From Acanthaster planci (taxonomy: Eukaryota; Echinodermata; Asteroidea; Valvatida; Acanthasteridae), in NCBI RefSeq assembly GCF_001949145.1, contig NW_019091377.1:179011-243010 (forward strand): DNA of 64,000 nt, in the 5' to 3' direction. Position 1 is the stretch's first letter. Every line of letters begins with the position of its first letter. The position numbers were made by a program, and so were the translations under genes. Of the stretch, positions 13,801 through 28,800 are shown one piece after another. The notes under the pieces are model-generated. The model was given only the letters and a program-made list of their open reading frames with translations. It did no database searches and had not been told where the DNA came from.

Positions 13801-16800
13801 TTATTGACCTGTTGTGTTGCATAATAAAATGTACAAAAAGTACGTACATTTGCTATCAAAATATCCGTACACAATAGCAACAGTGTCCGTATTGTAAATA
13901 TGATTAGAGCATATTGAATATTCAATACTAAACAAATCTATATGGTACCAAAGTATGGACCCTTACTGTTGCTTTTAATTTTCCTTCCTGCCAGGCATAT
14001 GGCATCCGTTTTAATTAAATCAAAGTTCTTTCTCTTCATACCCATGGGAGTACACGTATATCCACAGGAAATCAAAGACCTCCGTGTCTCGTCGGACTAA
14101 TCCAATCCTATCCGATTCCTCTTTTGCCCCCAGATGTCCAATCTTGCCACGGGAACTGACGTTCACTTGGAAAATCCTGAGTATCAGACGAGATGGTATT
14201 TCAAATACTTCCTGGGCAAAAGTAAGTGTCGTACACGAATTCATTGTCCAAACTGCCTGTACGCTGATCTTCTCGTCAGAGCTTGGGACTGGTCAGCGCC
14301 ACATGGAAACCTTCACAGATTTCTTCCTTTCTGTTTTTCCCCAGCAATGTCCCTCCCAAGTGTTGTGAAGACAGGAATTGTGTAAAAATGCCCGCCGGCA
14401 AGTAACGCTAAGGTGAAGAACGCGCGGCGGGGAAAAACATGACACCCAGAGTGTGATTGTGATATGATTATGTTGTATCAATAAACGTCATGAAACAAGA
14501 TCGGTGTATTTAGACTTCTATATCTCTCCAACTGACACTGAAATGGATTTTTAGTGATATATTTTTCCAATACCAAACGCAATAGTTTGAAATATGATTC
14601 CATTGCGTACCTATTTCTGAAATTTGGTTTCTGGCGACGTTCTTTCTTCTTTCCTCCGGAGTAACTTGTTAACTCTGTGTTGAATTTATAAAGGAAGACA
14701 GTATTCTGAGCAGTACTGTTTGACTTCCCCGACCATCGAGAGAACAAGAGCATTGCCAATCCCTTAAATTTTTTGTCAAAAATGCAAGTAGTTTCATTTC
14801 AATATAAAGTGCTCATTTCTCCCGGGTACGTGCAATTGAGATAAAACGTCTTGCTTATGAGAACAATACAGCACGTGACTTCATACACCGAGAAAATGAC
14901 CATTAAAGGATCACCTCCAAATAGATTTTACTTTTATTTACCAAAACAGGAAAGATTATTGAACACAACTCGGTTATTTGTACCAATGGGAATGTCTATA
15001 CTATTGATAAATAATTAATAATTAGCTTCAGAAACACTTTTCCATAGAAATTTCCCACTGTGTCTAGAGAGTTATGCCAGAGTGTTATCGGACCAGCTGG
15101 TTTATTGATGAAACGACCAGAAGGGATATTGGCCAACACTTCAAGTTGCCGCTCAGCTATTTGTATTTAATTGATTTAGCCAGAGTGAAGTAATCCAGAC
15201 CAACCATTTTTACCTAGTTGACAAAATGTCACAGGTTAATAGGTGTTAGACTAACAGGGGTTGGTTTTCCGATTTGATTTTGGAGTCGCGTCTCTAGTGC
15301 TGAAAGCCTAAAGTAAATCGTAAATGTTCAGGTTTTATTGTCTTTTGGCTACTTTATTTGTTTTTGTGCTGTGTTTTTTTGTTTGTTTATTTGTTGATGT
15401 GTTTGTTTGTTTGTTTTTTGGTTTGTTTCACTGAGCATGAGAGCGCAGGTGCTTCCGTGATTCAGCCAGGCCAACTTTAAATTGAAAAAAAAAGAAAAAC
15501 AAATCTTCGACTGTTGCAATGGTTGATTTTATCTTCATTGTTTCTTTTTAATAATAAAGCCGCGGTTTCCTGAAAGTTGCACAGGCACTTTAGCCTGGAT
15601 ATCTGAGAAAACCTAGAGGGAGAGAGGATAAAGAAGAAATTTCCAGCTTTAGAGGTGGGAGGAAAAGCCTGGAATAGGCCTAATTGTCCATGCTAATTTG
15701 ACATTCGTGGTTCTCTCTCCAAAGCAGTGCTCCTGAACGTTCAATGGGCTGCAGACTCTCCCCGTAAACATGCCCCACCGCAGTAGGCCATCACATAAAA
15801 CAGTATCTACTAAACGATGTGTATTTTTAAGCGCAAAGTATCTGATGCCAGTACCGATGCTTGGGGAAATAGGTCTTCGTCACCTTTTGTCATCTGGTCA
15901 GTGACACACCGAAGTCAATGAGGTCATCTCAGCTTGCGGAAGTGGGTGGGGGAACTCCCCATGCCGCCACTGTGACGTACGCAGTTGTACATCTCTGCCC
16001 TCACTTCCACCTGTTACTCCTCACTGCAGAGTGTACAAAGTCAAAAAAGTGTCTTGCTTGGGGACACGCGCAGTTATGCTTTACCTTACTGCAGAAGATA
16101 GGGCGTGGTGTTTTGTATAATGCCCGTAACTTCCTCATCAATAGACTAGGCACCTGTCACCGAAGACAAAAGACTAGCCACCGAAGATAGACAGGAAAGA
16201 ACGTGTGTTCTCTTATTTGAGTCTTCTCCTCTATGATGAAGTAAAGCATACAATCCCACGGGCTGGATTCGCACCCTCTGACGGCTGAGATATCAACAGC
16301 TGGTCGTAAGTTCACATTCTACAGAGCACACAAAGCCACGGCGCCTCCACACACGTGCCTGTGGCGTTTCTACCGCCTGGTCTCCATGGCAACCGAACTT
16401 CGTCGCAATAAACACTGGCCACAAGAAGTCGACTGATTATTTTCGAGCCTTTCCCATCGGGTTATCCGCATGGTCGATGAAGCGCTATGCTCCTTCCAAT
16501 GCAATAAAGGATATTAATTGCCCGGCCCCGCGGCCTGTCTGGCATTGAACCCGGTTCGCTGCTTTGCTGTTGGAAAAAAATTCCCAACTAGTGCAGACTG
16601 CGTGACTGGCTCAATATATTGGGAAAAATTATGTTTTCTTTATAATTTGAACATGACGTTTGTACCTGAAAATGAGACAGGGGTCGTACATGATTAGTTT
16701 GCCCAGAGGCAGAAGATTCATTTCCTTTCTTGTTTGATGAATGAAACCTGCCGAATGTGTATTCCCAAAGTGACTGTCATTTTACAGGTACTTTTTCTAT

Positions 16801-19800
16801 TGTGTCTGTCTTTTAACCCCCCCCCCCAGGTATTACCCATAATCGACCGCTTAATGTGTTATTTTAAGCTCAGCTTGCTCGTGATGTCTAGGCCCTATGC
16901 TTGGACCCTACGGGGAATTTGTCGGTGTTTTGCGAGTGTTATTGGAAGTCAATTTCGAAACATATTCCTTGGTTGTGATTTGTGTAACAACTTATACCTC
17001 TTTTTTATACTGCCACTACGTTATAGATGCTTCGTTGCTGTTGTGTGAGCTTGTTTGTCTGTTCGTTGTACCCGTGCTGCGCTCTCTGTCTGTCTCTCGA
17101 GGCCGCCGACTGTCATGCTTTCTTCGTGACTGGCATAGTTACATAATTATTTAAACTTTATTTATTGCACTTTGGGAAGCTGTTTGGATGCATTTTATAC
17201 CTAGGGCGACTGATTCAAGTTTAGTCATAATGGGTTAATTAATGATACGTCTGGCGGTTTTATCTTTTTATCTCTCTTGATTTATTCATTTTGGGGTTTT
17301 GCATTATCCTTTACGTCAGTTCTGTTTTCTTACTGTAGGCATATATTGTGTTTCTTAATCAGTTCATCAGAACTACGTGGGTCTGGATATGGATAAGAGA
17401 ATCGTGTTCCTGTCCGTGGTTTTGACAGACGCCAACAATCACAACGTGCCCCAGTACCGATCCATCTTATGGCGGACCACGGTGAGTCTTTCCGTAATCG
17501 ATGACGTCATTAGTGCCCTGCAATGCCTCCGTCGTGGCGTTGTTTTGTCGTTGTATGGGGTCACACGGCGAGGCGATAAATTTATCGCCAACCCGCCCGA
17601 TCGTGTCCTTCGCGCTGAATTTGTTGTGATAGTCATACGACAACTAATTTATTTTAATGATGATCAATAGTTGATTTCTTTTTTAACTACGAAGGAACTT
17701 ATAGAAAGCTTTTGCTTAGAAGAAGTCAAAGGAGGCAGACTTTTCAGGCAAAAAGCTATTCATTCGATAAAGTTTTGCCAAAAAGTATATTTTTCAAAAC
17801 AAACATATCGTAAATTTAGCAAACCAGTTTGATTATATTGGTTTGATTTAGAACAGAATTTTGTCGAAAACAGTTTTAAAATAATACGATCTGGACATTT
17901 GAAATTCATTGATTTTTTTGTTGACCGAGGGAACGCCTCTCGCATTTCAACTACATCAGTCTTATAGCGTCACTAAAAGTGACATCTTGTTATCTTGGTT
18001 CTCTCAGGTTCAATTTTAACTTGTGCTCTTTCAACAAACGACCCGGTCTCAAAAGGTATCATGACAACATAATGAACAGTACCCGTTAATCTTGTTTGCC
18101 CTCTCGCTGTCCCTCTTTTTCTTTGCTGTCTAGGGGACTCAGAAAATCTGCATACCCTACAACCCTGCCAAGCCTATGTCAGTCAAAAGAATCTTGAGGT
18201 AAGATTACAGCCGTTCGCTATGGCGCGCCCGATTGGGCAGCGTTAATTTTGTTCCCACCCAAACGGACCTCAATGCTAATCGTTAGCAACATTCGAACAT
18301 TAGTGTTGGGATTGACGCTGAAAATTTGGAGCGAAACAAGCACATGAATTCACCCCTACGATCCCTCTCCACGCCGATCTTTCTTGAACGGTTTAGGGAG
18401 CCAGCGTTCGCATCAATCGCTTTGTCGTAATTAATCATTAATCGTGGCATTTATTGAGTCCCGTCGATTTGGGTGTCGTCAGTCGATTCATTATTGAACA
18501 TTACGAATCTGAACGTTATAGAGTCACTTTGCAAACATGTTTCTCGACCAACGACATTGATTGAAAACCGCGAGAGTAATTCCTGTCATTAATTCTGCGA
18601 GGACTCCACTTTTTGCAACGTGTCGTGCTGATGCATTTTGTGGGGTTTCCTGTATGTAGATCGCGCTCGACTTTTAAAAAACTGTCAGACAAGTACAACG
18701 AAGCAGGTGCCTCGATCTTTATTTTCATATTTTCTCCTTGCAAAGAGTGATTCTTTCCCCAAGTCGAATCTTTTGATGCATTAATTTCCAGTCTTTTAAA
18801 GTGTAGTGAAGGCTGTGTCACAGATGACTGGGTGAAAATTTATTCCGCTTCTTGCCCAAATCCTTTCGTCTTTTTAAAATATGTCGAAATTGATGGACCG
18901 TGCCTAATGTGTTCTTTATGCTACACTGTATTTTGGCTTCGTTTAAAGTTACTAGTCGTAATGTTTAGCTAGTATGGACTCGTCCTGTCGTATTTAAGCA
19001 ACCTGGGAAGTAACGGCATCTTTGGGGCTTGTTGAAAAAAAAATCGTCTCTTGTGTCAGAAGTTGTATCCTATATATGAAGTGCCCGGTGGATCTGAATT
19101 GCCCGTGTGTTCATTCCTCACAAGCCTTAAACCTGGAATTGTTAAGAAGCATTTTGAGACCAAAGGGCTTTCCTTAAATGCCTCAAACCTCAAATCGCGA
19201 TAAGCTTCATATCATTCATCAAAAGGCTTTGAAACTTCAAATCGTAACGAGGTATGTTTAGACGTAAGGGCATTCCTCAAATCCTTCAGCCTCATATTGT
19301 TGTAATGAGGCATTTTTAGACAAAAAGACAGTCTTCACATGCATTAAACGTAAGGGACTTGAGGACCTAATTCTGAAACTACAATGAAATTGGTGGAATA
19401 TTTTGTGATCGACCTTCTCACAGAAATACACACTAACCCTTCATTCCTGTGTTTGAGTAAAGGGTCCTTGCTGTTTTCGACTGAGAGTTCCATCATCCAG
19501 CCTAGCGGCGACAGGTAGTCGGACACACTGTAAAAAAAGTTGGGCAAAACAGTGTTGGGCATTTCTAATTTGCCCAACCTTGGTTAAAGCTACATCACTG
19601 TTGGTCAAATATTGACCAGATATTGGGAAGAATCTGCCCAAAGGTTGCTAAGTTGATATTTTTACCAACATTGGGCAAAATACCAACCCAAAATTGACCA
19701 ACCTTTTTACAGTGCACATGCACAATGAGATGTTGAGAGGGTGGTTGATGAGAAAAATCCAAGACGTTGTGGGCCCTCTTCAAACGGTCGCTTCTCTTCT

Positions 19801-22800
19801 CTTGAGTGACACGACTTAATTGTTATTAATTTCACGCCAGCCGAGCAATAACAGCCTTCAAAATGGCGTAGCGAAGCAGGAGGCAGGTGCAAAGTTGCCG
19901 GATATTTCATTTGTGATTTTAGTCATTTCAGTAGAATATTGTGCCACAGTCTTACTCCGCCGTGGAAGTGGCATACGCAGGCTGTTAAAGCAAAGATACC
20001 AGAGGGTCAAAGATGCCAAGAAAGTGATAGGTTCCAACGTTTTGTGCCTTCAAAGTGGTCGCGTCATGAGAAGCTGAATAGAGGTTCAGCAGATTGCATG
20101 CATATTATCGGACCAAATCACCTGACCTTTATGACATTTGAAATGTCGCGATAGGCTGGGACAAGCTGCTTGGCTTTGTTCGTACTGGATACCTGATGTT
20201 GAGAAATTTCAGGCAGTGAATAGACACGGAAATAGAAATAAATGCCACTGCTTATTGAAGGCCCAAAATGCATTGGACTATTATTGATGTTGGAGCTTAA
20301 CCGTTGTTTGACTCGGAGCTTGTTTGTTCGCTGAGTAAATATGGAACTTGGAAGCTTAAGAGGGGAATTATGGAAAGCCGTCTGGACTAGGAATGTATTT
20401 GCACGAGTTGTTGATTCATTCAATATGATTTCCCGAGTAATTTGTTTCTCGGCTTATTAGAAGACTTCATTCGACCAGGTTGTGTTGGCGGTGTCGAGGT
20501 CACGCCTACCTCGAATTTTCATCTTCCCGGTGTAACCCAAACGTTTGGAACTACAAACCTGTGATTAGATTCTGACGAGTACACGATCAGCGCCCACACG
20601 GTGCCAGCGAATGGCTCGCCCCCCACGGAGTTGCACAATCCGACCATTGGTCTTACGTATGTTAAGCCGGGTGCCAGAGTGATTACCTGCAAAATGAACC
20701 GCCGTGAAATCCAGGCGTCTGAAATGCCCGGTTTGATGGAAAACAGCTCAGCGAATCTGCAATGAGATACTCTTCGGGAGAGTCATTTGCCAGATAACAA
20801 GTATTCTCCACAAACTACAGATTGGATTGCCTGAGATTACACTGCTGGATGGTTAATTCCTATCTGATGATTCCGCTTGCGAAATTCAACTAACGTGAAG
20901 CGAATGCTCATTTGGCACAAAATCGCATGTTTTACTTCAGTAGTGTTGGATGGGAACACTTAAATTTCATTCATAATTAAGTAGCAGTATTTATTGCTAA
21001 GTGTTCGGAATTCTGCAGGGGTTTACCTAACACTCTGTGGATTATTTTCTTGTTTCTGCATTTGACCAGTCATTGTTTGCCAATCACTGGCTGGAATAAA
21101 CTTCTTCTATGACGTAACAAAGAAATGTTTACAGAGTACCGAAGTGTGAAGTCGTTTAGAAACAGAAAGTGTAGCGCAAACAAGTGGAGTACATGTACTG
21201 TACGTGCGTGTTGGTTCACGTGCTGGTTCTCGTGCTTATGTCTTTTACACAAAATTTACAATGCGCATGACTTGGTCACTTCGTTGCTCTGTATCCATAC
21301 TTAATAAGCCTTATGTTCGAATTAACTGGTTGCAGTTGATGGTAGTACAGTAGCAAGCATGTCTATGTGATATTGATGCAGTCACTACCGGCTCATCACA
21401 GAGACGGTCTCAAGTCCCCTGAAACTTGGAAAAATCCTTCAGCTTTGACAAGACTCAGGTGAACGGGTCTCCCTCACGACTCCAAGATTAGATTGTCGCG
21501 TTTTCCCTGGAATTTGTCGTCTTGTGTCCTGCGGGAAAATTTTCACGTGCTTTCACAATGCATGTAGGCCTTCTCACGCTGACGTCTTCTTACGCTGTTA
21601 TTCGTGTTGATCGAAAAGTTGACAGGTTCGTAGAGATGCTCCTCCTTCAGGGATTGCGCCCTGGAAATGAAAAAAAAAAAAGGATTTAACCAAATCAAAA
21701 AAGAGAGGAAACCAGCAGCTTGCTCGTCCGTAATGTATTGTTGTTAGGAGTCCGAATTTGCAAGTCAAAATTGACTGGGACTGTCAAAATAACGCTACTA
21801 GCTCGCAGACGTTCAGCGTAACTAAGTAATAACAGATCTTAAGTCGTGTCATGCGTGTCCTTTATGTGGCCATTGACAGCGATTGCTTGTGTTTCATTTG
21901 GCAAAGTAAGCCTACTGAAGTTGCTTGCTTTGGGATCAGAGTTCAGCAACTAAAAGGTCATTCACCTCATCGAAAGGCTTCATTTTCGGATCCCTTCTCC
22001 ATTGATGTCTAGACGTTGATGCTGGTTTTGCAAACCGGAAGCCATACTCATGTAACCCTCCAATGTACCAGCCATCTGGGCCTTAATAAGATACTAAAAT
22101 GCCTAGTAGCCTAGTATGGAGTTAACAACTAAATTTTTATTCATGAAACCTTTCTGAAGACCTTGCAAACTAATTACACACTGGAAGAATGCAGTTGCAT
22201 GCGTGAGTAACTAAGACCGTATTCGTGAAACTTTACAAAGTTGGTTACTAAAATGGTCTTTTGTCGCTTACTATAAGTAATATAAGTCTAGTTGGTAGCC
22301 TAACTGGTATTCATGAAACATTACTATATCACTTGTCACATTTTAAGTTTCTTACTAAAGAAACTTACTTAATCATTAGTTTGTAATCATTTTACCTCTA
22401 GCAACCGAAGCCGTGGCGTAGCCACGGGGGGCGTGGGGAACGCTTACCCATTTAGTAACCTCATTTTTATGCACTTGCTGGAGAATTTGGTTTTGATGCA
22501 CCTACATTAAGTAAGCCCCAGCTTAGTTGCAGAACGGACTTGTCGCTGGTTATACTTATTATATTACTGCTTACCGAAAATGGGTCACTTGGGAGAAATT
22601 TCTATAAGAACGTGCACAAATTTTACTGTCCCATAATTAAATATTTCCTAATCTGATCTGAACCAAGCTTTGTATGTTTTCAATTTAGACCCAAATCTAT
22701 CATCTCTCAAAATTTGATAGCTGGGGCATTAGAATTAGCGATGTCTCCCTAAGCTCCAAAAATTTACCAGAGAATGTCTCCCTAATGACCCAATTGTAAG

Positions 22801-25800
22801 AATACACCTGAGAGAAAACTACCTATTGCATCATCAAAATAAGGTGAATGTCGTCGTTTGGTATAGCACATATTGTCAAGGAAGTCATGGACAGTATTAG
22901 TAATGGGAGAATCCTTCGAAATGAATTCGTTTAACTTCTCAGGTATTTAGTCACCCAGGACTGTTTTATGACTTCATACAATTTGAAGAAACGCAATACA
23001 AAGTACATGCTTCTTGGTCGTGAAATGTTTTCCTTTTTTTTTCTATTTTCAGCCGGTTCGACATAAAAATGGAAAAGTCCCCGAAAGAGATATTTACTCC
23101 AGAATACAGAAGGTAAACTGTCAGAATGTTAGACTGAAACCAGATGGTATTATCTCAGTTATACTTGGTTGATGGAGCTTGACACGGATAACATCTGGAG
23201 ATATTCAATGTAGGGAAAAAATATTTTAATGCATTTTTTTCTACAAGGACTTGACCTTCTACGCGTGTTATTAAATGTGGAAACTATACATTCGCGAGAA
23301 TTTACGTTCTTTTTCAAAAGAATTTCCTGTGCGAGTTGTTTAAACGATATCGCCGAGTCTGCAGGCCATGGCCAGGCCAGTTATACCATTAAAATCGACG
23401 TCAAATTTCATCGAAGTGCCCGAGACAGAACGCCATGTTTAGATTGGACCTCCCCGCCCAGAACATGGAATCGTCTTCCTTGATCTATACGCAGTCGCCT
23501 CATGCTTTGTTTATATAACTCGGGATTTCAGGAACGTGTAGTACTTTATTAGAGACAGTTGTGATTAATTTTTTTTTACTAGGATTGACAGTTTCCTGCA
23601 TTGGCCATGCTATTCATTCGAAATGAAGTTCGAATCTTCGCTGGATAATGTTTGGATAAGATTGTGTGCTTAACACTGCGGAGTTGAACTTGTAGTTTCA
23701 AGTGTTTCCTTGTCATTAAAGAGTAGCACTATTGCATTTATTTGGTTTTTTTTATTCTTCTAGGAATTACTTCTTCTTGAGGAGCAAGAAGGTTCGGTCA
23801 ACTTCAAATTTGGAGTGCTTTATGCTAAAGAGGGACAGAAATCAGACGACGAGATGTTCAGCAATGGTATACTCTTTTGGTCATAATCTAATCATTAAAC
23901 TTCCTTATGCTGCTGTCGTTTTCTTCGTTTCAATTTCTTTTATTCAGCAGAACGATTTTCTTTACTCTTTTATTCAAACAGACGTAGACCTGACTTATAT
24001 CATCTTCATGGTCATCTCAGAACTCAGATAAAAAACGATTTGGGAGCTTAACAAATCAAGCAGATTTAGACGTAAATATTTTGCCTTGTGAATATCACTT
24101 GAACAAAAATATTAAGAAAAAATGAACCAATTTTTTGTTTACCTACAGAGGATGGAAGTGGAGAGTTTTATAACTTTGTCAAACTGTTGGGTGACCGCAT
24201 CAAGTTAAAGAATTGGGACAAGTTTAACGGTGGTCTAGACGTCAAGAGTAAGTTAAAGACAAAACCTTTAGCCATTGCTTAACCAGAATTTACCCTTTTT
24301 GACAAGTTGAATCACCATACTAGTTTTTAACCTATGAAGTTTGTTACACAATTGGAATTAACATGTAGTGTGAAACCACTAAACGGTGCCAACGCATTGG
24401 AGCATATTCCTTCACATAATCGTCTACCATGATCTTCTGAACTTGGCGTTTCAGAGGGATTTGAACGAACGGAAGGAGTTACTTTTTAGCTTTGTGTTGT
24501 CTTGGCAACGGGATATGCTTGTTTCATCAACTACACTTGCGCATTTCTTTGACTTTGGTTTCAGACAATACAACAGGTCTTGAGGCTGTATACACGATGT
24601 ACGAAGGTCACGAAATCATGTTCCATGTATCCACGATGCTGCCATACTCCAAAGACAACAGACAACAGGTGAGAATCTTCTTGGCAGTGTTACACGCAAT
24701 ATTAAGAAAAAAGGGCAATTGTGTGTTTGATTTTGTTTCTTAAAACACAAGTTATCTCATCCTATAAGGGATCTAGAAGAAAACTTAAATTAGTAGTTCT
24801 TTAAATTTTCATGTTTTTCTATTCAACAAAGTTCCCCTCCGATAAATACATCTTATCTTTTGCTTTTACCTCGGTTGATGATTGGTCAGAACACGTTTTG
24901 TCGTTTGAGGACGAGCTCCATAATTGATAGGTCGGCTTGGAGATGTTTCAAGGTTTTTTGAGCTTGATGAAAATCCCTTGAGCTCAGTTAGTAAGCGAGA
25001 ATCACGTGGCACTAGGGATTAGCTGAAAACTCATTTCAGCTAGTGAATCTGGCGGGGATTGAAGTGGAACCAGGAGACAAGGCTAACAAAGAGTGCTCAA
25101 TAAAAAATGCCCATAAACTGCACAAAATCAGCCAACCGCCGTCTTACGGCAATATCCAGGTATATTGCCATTTCTTAGAGTCTGTGCTCTTCCATCCGAG
25201 GGGCGGCGGGGGAATTCCAAACCACTTCGACCAGGGAAGAAACAATACATTAACAACCCCTGTTTGGACTGAATGAAGAACCTAATCACCAGTTTCCATG
25301 GCAACAGATAACTCCTTCGTGGGCACATGGGGTCTTTGATCCGTGGGCGTTATTCGCTAAAAGGAAAGACAAAACTATAGCTCTGCTATGTCGGAGTTAA
25401 TAGCCTATCGTGAGAATTGGAAAGCGATCGTATTGGATAAGCTAACGAAATCATGAGTGGTACGGGAGAAACGCCTCGCGCTGGTCTAGAGTATCATCGA
25501 TGGTAATTTCATCATATTGTGGGTAGCTTTCAACGAACGGTGCACCGCACTCTTCAAGATACGAACCCCATCCAAACAGGCTGATACATCTAACAACATT
25601 AACCCCTTCCACCTAGCTGCATTCATCTGTTTTTCAGAGAAGCCAGGAATACAGGATGATCAATTGGGCCATTCAGATGTCTTTGCAAAACTAGTTTCAT
25701 TGTTAATCGATTTTCTGAAGAACTGAATCTTGGAAACAGTTTTCCCTGTCAATGGAACAAAAATACGTTAATCATTTGTTAGCTGCAACAATTTGCTTAG

Positions 25801-28800
25801 CAAACCCAAATATTAAAACAAGGATTGTAAAATCAGAGTTAACCCCTTTTACTTTGGAGCGATCAAGGTTACAGCGTTACAACTTCTGTTTGTTTTGTTT
25901 TACTCGATGAATTTTCTACCTGTCCAATCTCCCATTTTCCCGTTTGCGTCTGTGATTAAACGTTTGTTATGGCTTTTGGATATGGCTATTTTTTCTCCAA
26001 TAGTCCACGCCAGCCTACGGTTACTCGTTGCCACAGTCACATTAATCTCCATGAGACAGTGCTCCTTTGGCTAAAATGTTCAGTGGTACTTTTTACACCA
26101 CGTTTAGGTTGAAAGAAAACGCCATATTGGTAACGACATCGTGACCATAGTCTTTCAGGAACAAGATGACCCGGAAGCAGAGCCTACCTTCAAGCCGTCC
26201 ATGATCAAATCGCATTTCACCCGTATCCTTTTGACCCCACACTTGCGGTGGTGTGTGTTCAAATATCTACATCAAAGGGTGCAAATTAAAGTTAGCCTGA
26301 ACAGAAAAGGGTGGTCCATCTTGTTATTTTGTTAATGTGAATCAGCACTTTAAAAACTTAATTCTACCAGTCCTTGACTAATTTTATTAGATATATTTGC
26401 TCTAGTAACGTTTAATAGGTCAAGTAATTCGTACAGGTAAGTGCATAATTCAAGTCAGATAATCAGAAACAAATTATGGATTATGTTACTCGTTGTTTGC
26501 GAAAAGAGGGTTTGGAAATGTTCCTGTCAAAACGGTCCGTATATATGTATTACACTTTACACAGCGGCAGTTAAAATTAACGAGACGTGTGCGTGAGATT
26601 ACCAACACTTAATACCTCCCTTGCATTGTCCTGGGACCCACCTTTGGTATAACCGTGAGCTCTATGTCTGTTGCTAGGTTACGGGTCTTTTCCGAGGAAT
26701 CAGTGCCTTTGTTCGGACCACCACTGCCTTCTCCTTCCATTTTCGACGACCCACAAGCATTCAGAGATTTTCTTCTTGTCAAACGTGGGTACAGTATTCT
26801 TTTTTTCCTGGAATCCTGTTCCAATAGATTATTATCCCCCACAAAGTAAATGTGAGGACTTTTGAAACGTATTTTTTGGAAAAGTATTATAGTATAATTT
26901 CTTTCAAAAATTGATATTTTGGAAGGTAATATACTCTTTGCGTAAAGGAAGTTTTACTAATGAAACGAACAGTATCGCAACTGTTTTTATATTTGTAATG
27001 AGTGAATGCATCTCATTTTAAAACAAAGATGAAGCATTTTAAATATCATAGCATGTTTTGAGTTAGCAGACTGTTTGTAACATGATTCTTTATGATGCAG
27101 TTATCAACGGTGAGAAAGCTGCCTTCAACACGCCTACCTTCTCCAACAAGAGACAGAGAACCTTAGAGATGCTGATTAAAAATCTGCAACAGGATCTACC
27201 AGAGACAAACAAAGTAAGCATAAAACACATGGTCTAAAGGGTGAAGGGCGGATGTAGGCTGTAAAAAGAGGGTTGAGGTATCCACAACCGAAAGAGGAAT
27301 ACAGTCTTGATTTTTAAGCAGCTGGCGTGCTGTGGAATATTGTCGTTTTAGAAAAAAAACTTTGGTTAAATTATAAGGTCATGAGAACTCAATTGGTTAA
27401 GAGCAAAAATGGTTGCAAAATGATGCCAGACTGCTGCCTAGGAGATATTTCCAAACGATATCTACCGTAGATGTGAAAAAATGTGTTACAGATATAAAGA
27501 GAACGCTACTCTACAATTTTGCCCTTGAGCTCTTTCAAGCGAGCTCACGGCCCTGAAATGTCAACTTAAAGTAATGCCATTATCTGTCTGCATTTTTGTT
27601 GCTGCACAATGCAAGCCATATGTAGGTCTTTGCTCTTTTCAATTAATTTAACAAAACCTGGCACTTTGTTTCAGTACAACCTTTTTAGAAATGGAGGGTG
27701 CGAGCATGATGGTTTTCTTCACAGAATGTGACAGATAGTATGATGACAAACGTGTCGAGAAATGATGCCCTACGCCTCTTGTCTGTTACCATTTCGTGAT
27801 CTCAACTAGTTACATTTGAAAGGAGAATACTTCAATCTGCTGTTTACGGGTTCAGAATTTCGGATTATGGAAGCAAAGAGTGAAATGTGACTGAAAATGT
27901 CAAAGGTGGAAGCAAAATTCAGATGGCTTTTTCTTGACACTCCTATTTTAGTTTTAGAGGATCAGACTGAAGAAAGCGTCTGAAAGGATACTTTTCAAGA
28001 CACATTTTATCATTTTGGCGTAAACAATTCTGGTTGCGAATAGTGACATATAAATGTTTATCAGAAATACTCACATAATAGGCCCAGTGTCGTATGTATA
28101 TATGAAATTTGGTTCCCAAGCTGACGTGAGAGAGAATATTTTAACATTTTCTCGCTTTACGGTCTGTTTTGAGAAAAAGATCGTCATTTTTGGTTGAATT
28201 ATCATATGCCCATTTGTATAAAATGTATTTGCAGAAAAGATGTAAAAATTTAACACTGAATTTAATGGGAACAATAGTAGCAGTGCATGATATTACTTGT
28301 TATGCAAATGTGTACGACTCGCAAAATCCAAACTGTAGCATTTTGTTTCAGGCGTTAGTAGAAGCGGGTTTGAGTAATGTGTTTTGTCCTGAAGGTACTC
28401 CATACCAATATTGAAGATGACACATATTAGCAGGTCTGGGCAAAAAAAAATCACACGCTGTCTGCATTTTCGTTTACGCTTGTGACACAGCCTTTGGTAA
28501 AACCAAACCCAGAAACAAATTGGTAAACATTGTCAGGTTCCAGACTCTGTCATAAACCTCACCATCGTTGGGGGGGGCAACGCCTCTAGTGCGTATCAAC
28601 TGTACAGGTGTGCGCAACGCTCCTAGCAGGTTGTCATTTGAGAAGTGACAGGCTTTGCCTTTTGTAAAATACATATTCCGGGACAGTGTGAAGTTTTCCC
28701 CGCAACTTCTCTCCCCAGAATGTCATTCCTGTCCAACAAGACCTTTGGCTGTGATTCTTTTCGTAACTGATGGGGCAATTTAATCAATGGAACTAGGGCG

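Larger units (their letters stand above)
1857..18198 (+). other. GARNL3: GARNL3 exons 1-5 of those visible: N-terminal region
   Basis: Five exons with introns of 3-7 kb, apart from a 652-bp one before the fifth. Recognisable blocks in order are [13 protein letters not shown] and RRHYGSVEL (1857-1926), [13 protein letters not shown] (8670-8738), [10 protein letters not shown] and RWYFKYFLG (14134-14221), IHQNYVG and [10 protein letters not shown] (17363-17481) and [11 protein letters not shown] (18134-18198). Each matches the human protein in the same order. The exon at 17363 starts at the first of two close AGs: the frame needs TT-CAT-CAG before AAC-TAC, so the AG at 17361-17362 is used, not the one at 17369-17370. 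Confidence 0.92.

Noticed and set aside
16734-17154. Two overlapping open frames of 104 and 85 codons
   Set aside because: Hydrophobic, T-rich intron sequence with no conserved motif; the C-run inside argues against coding.
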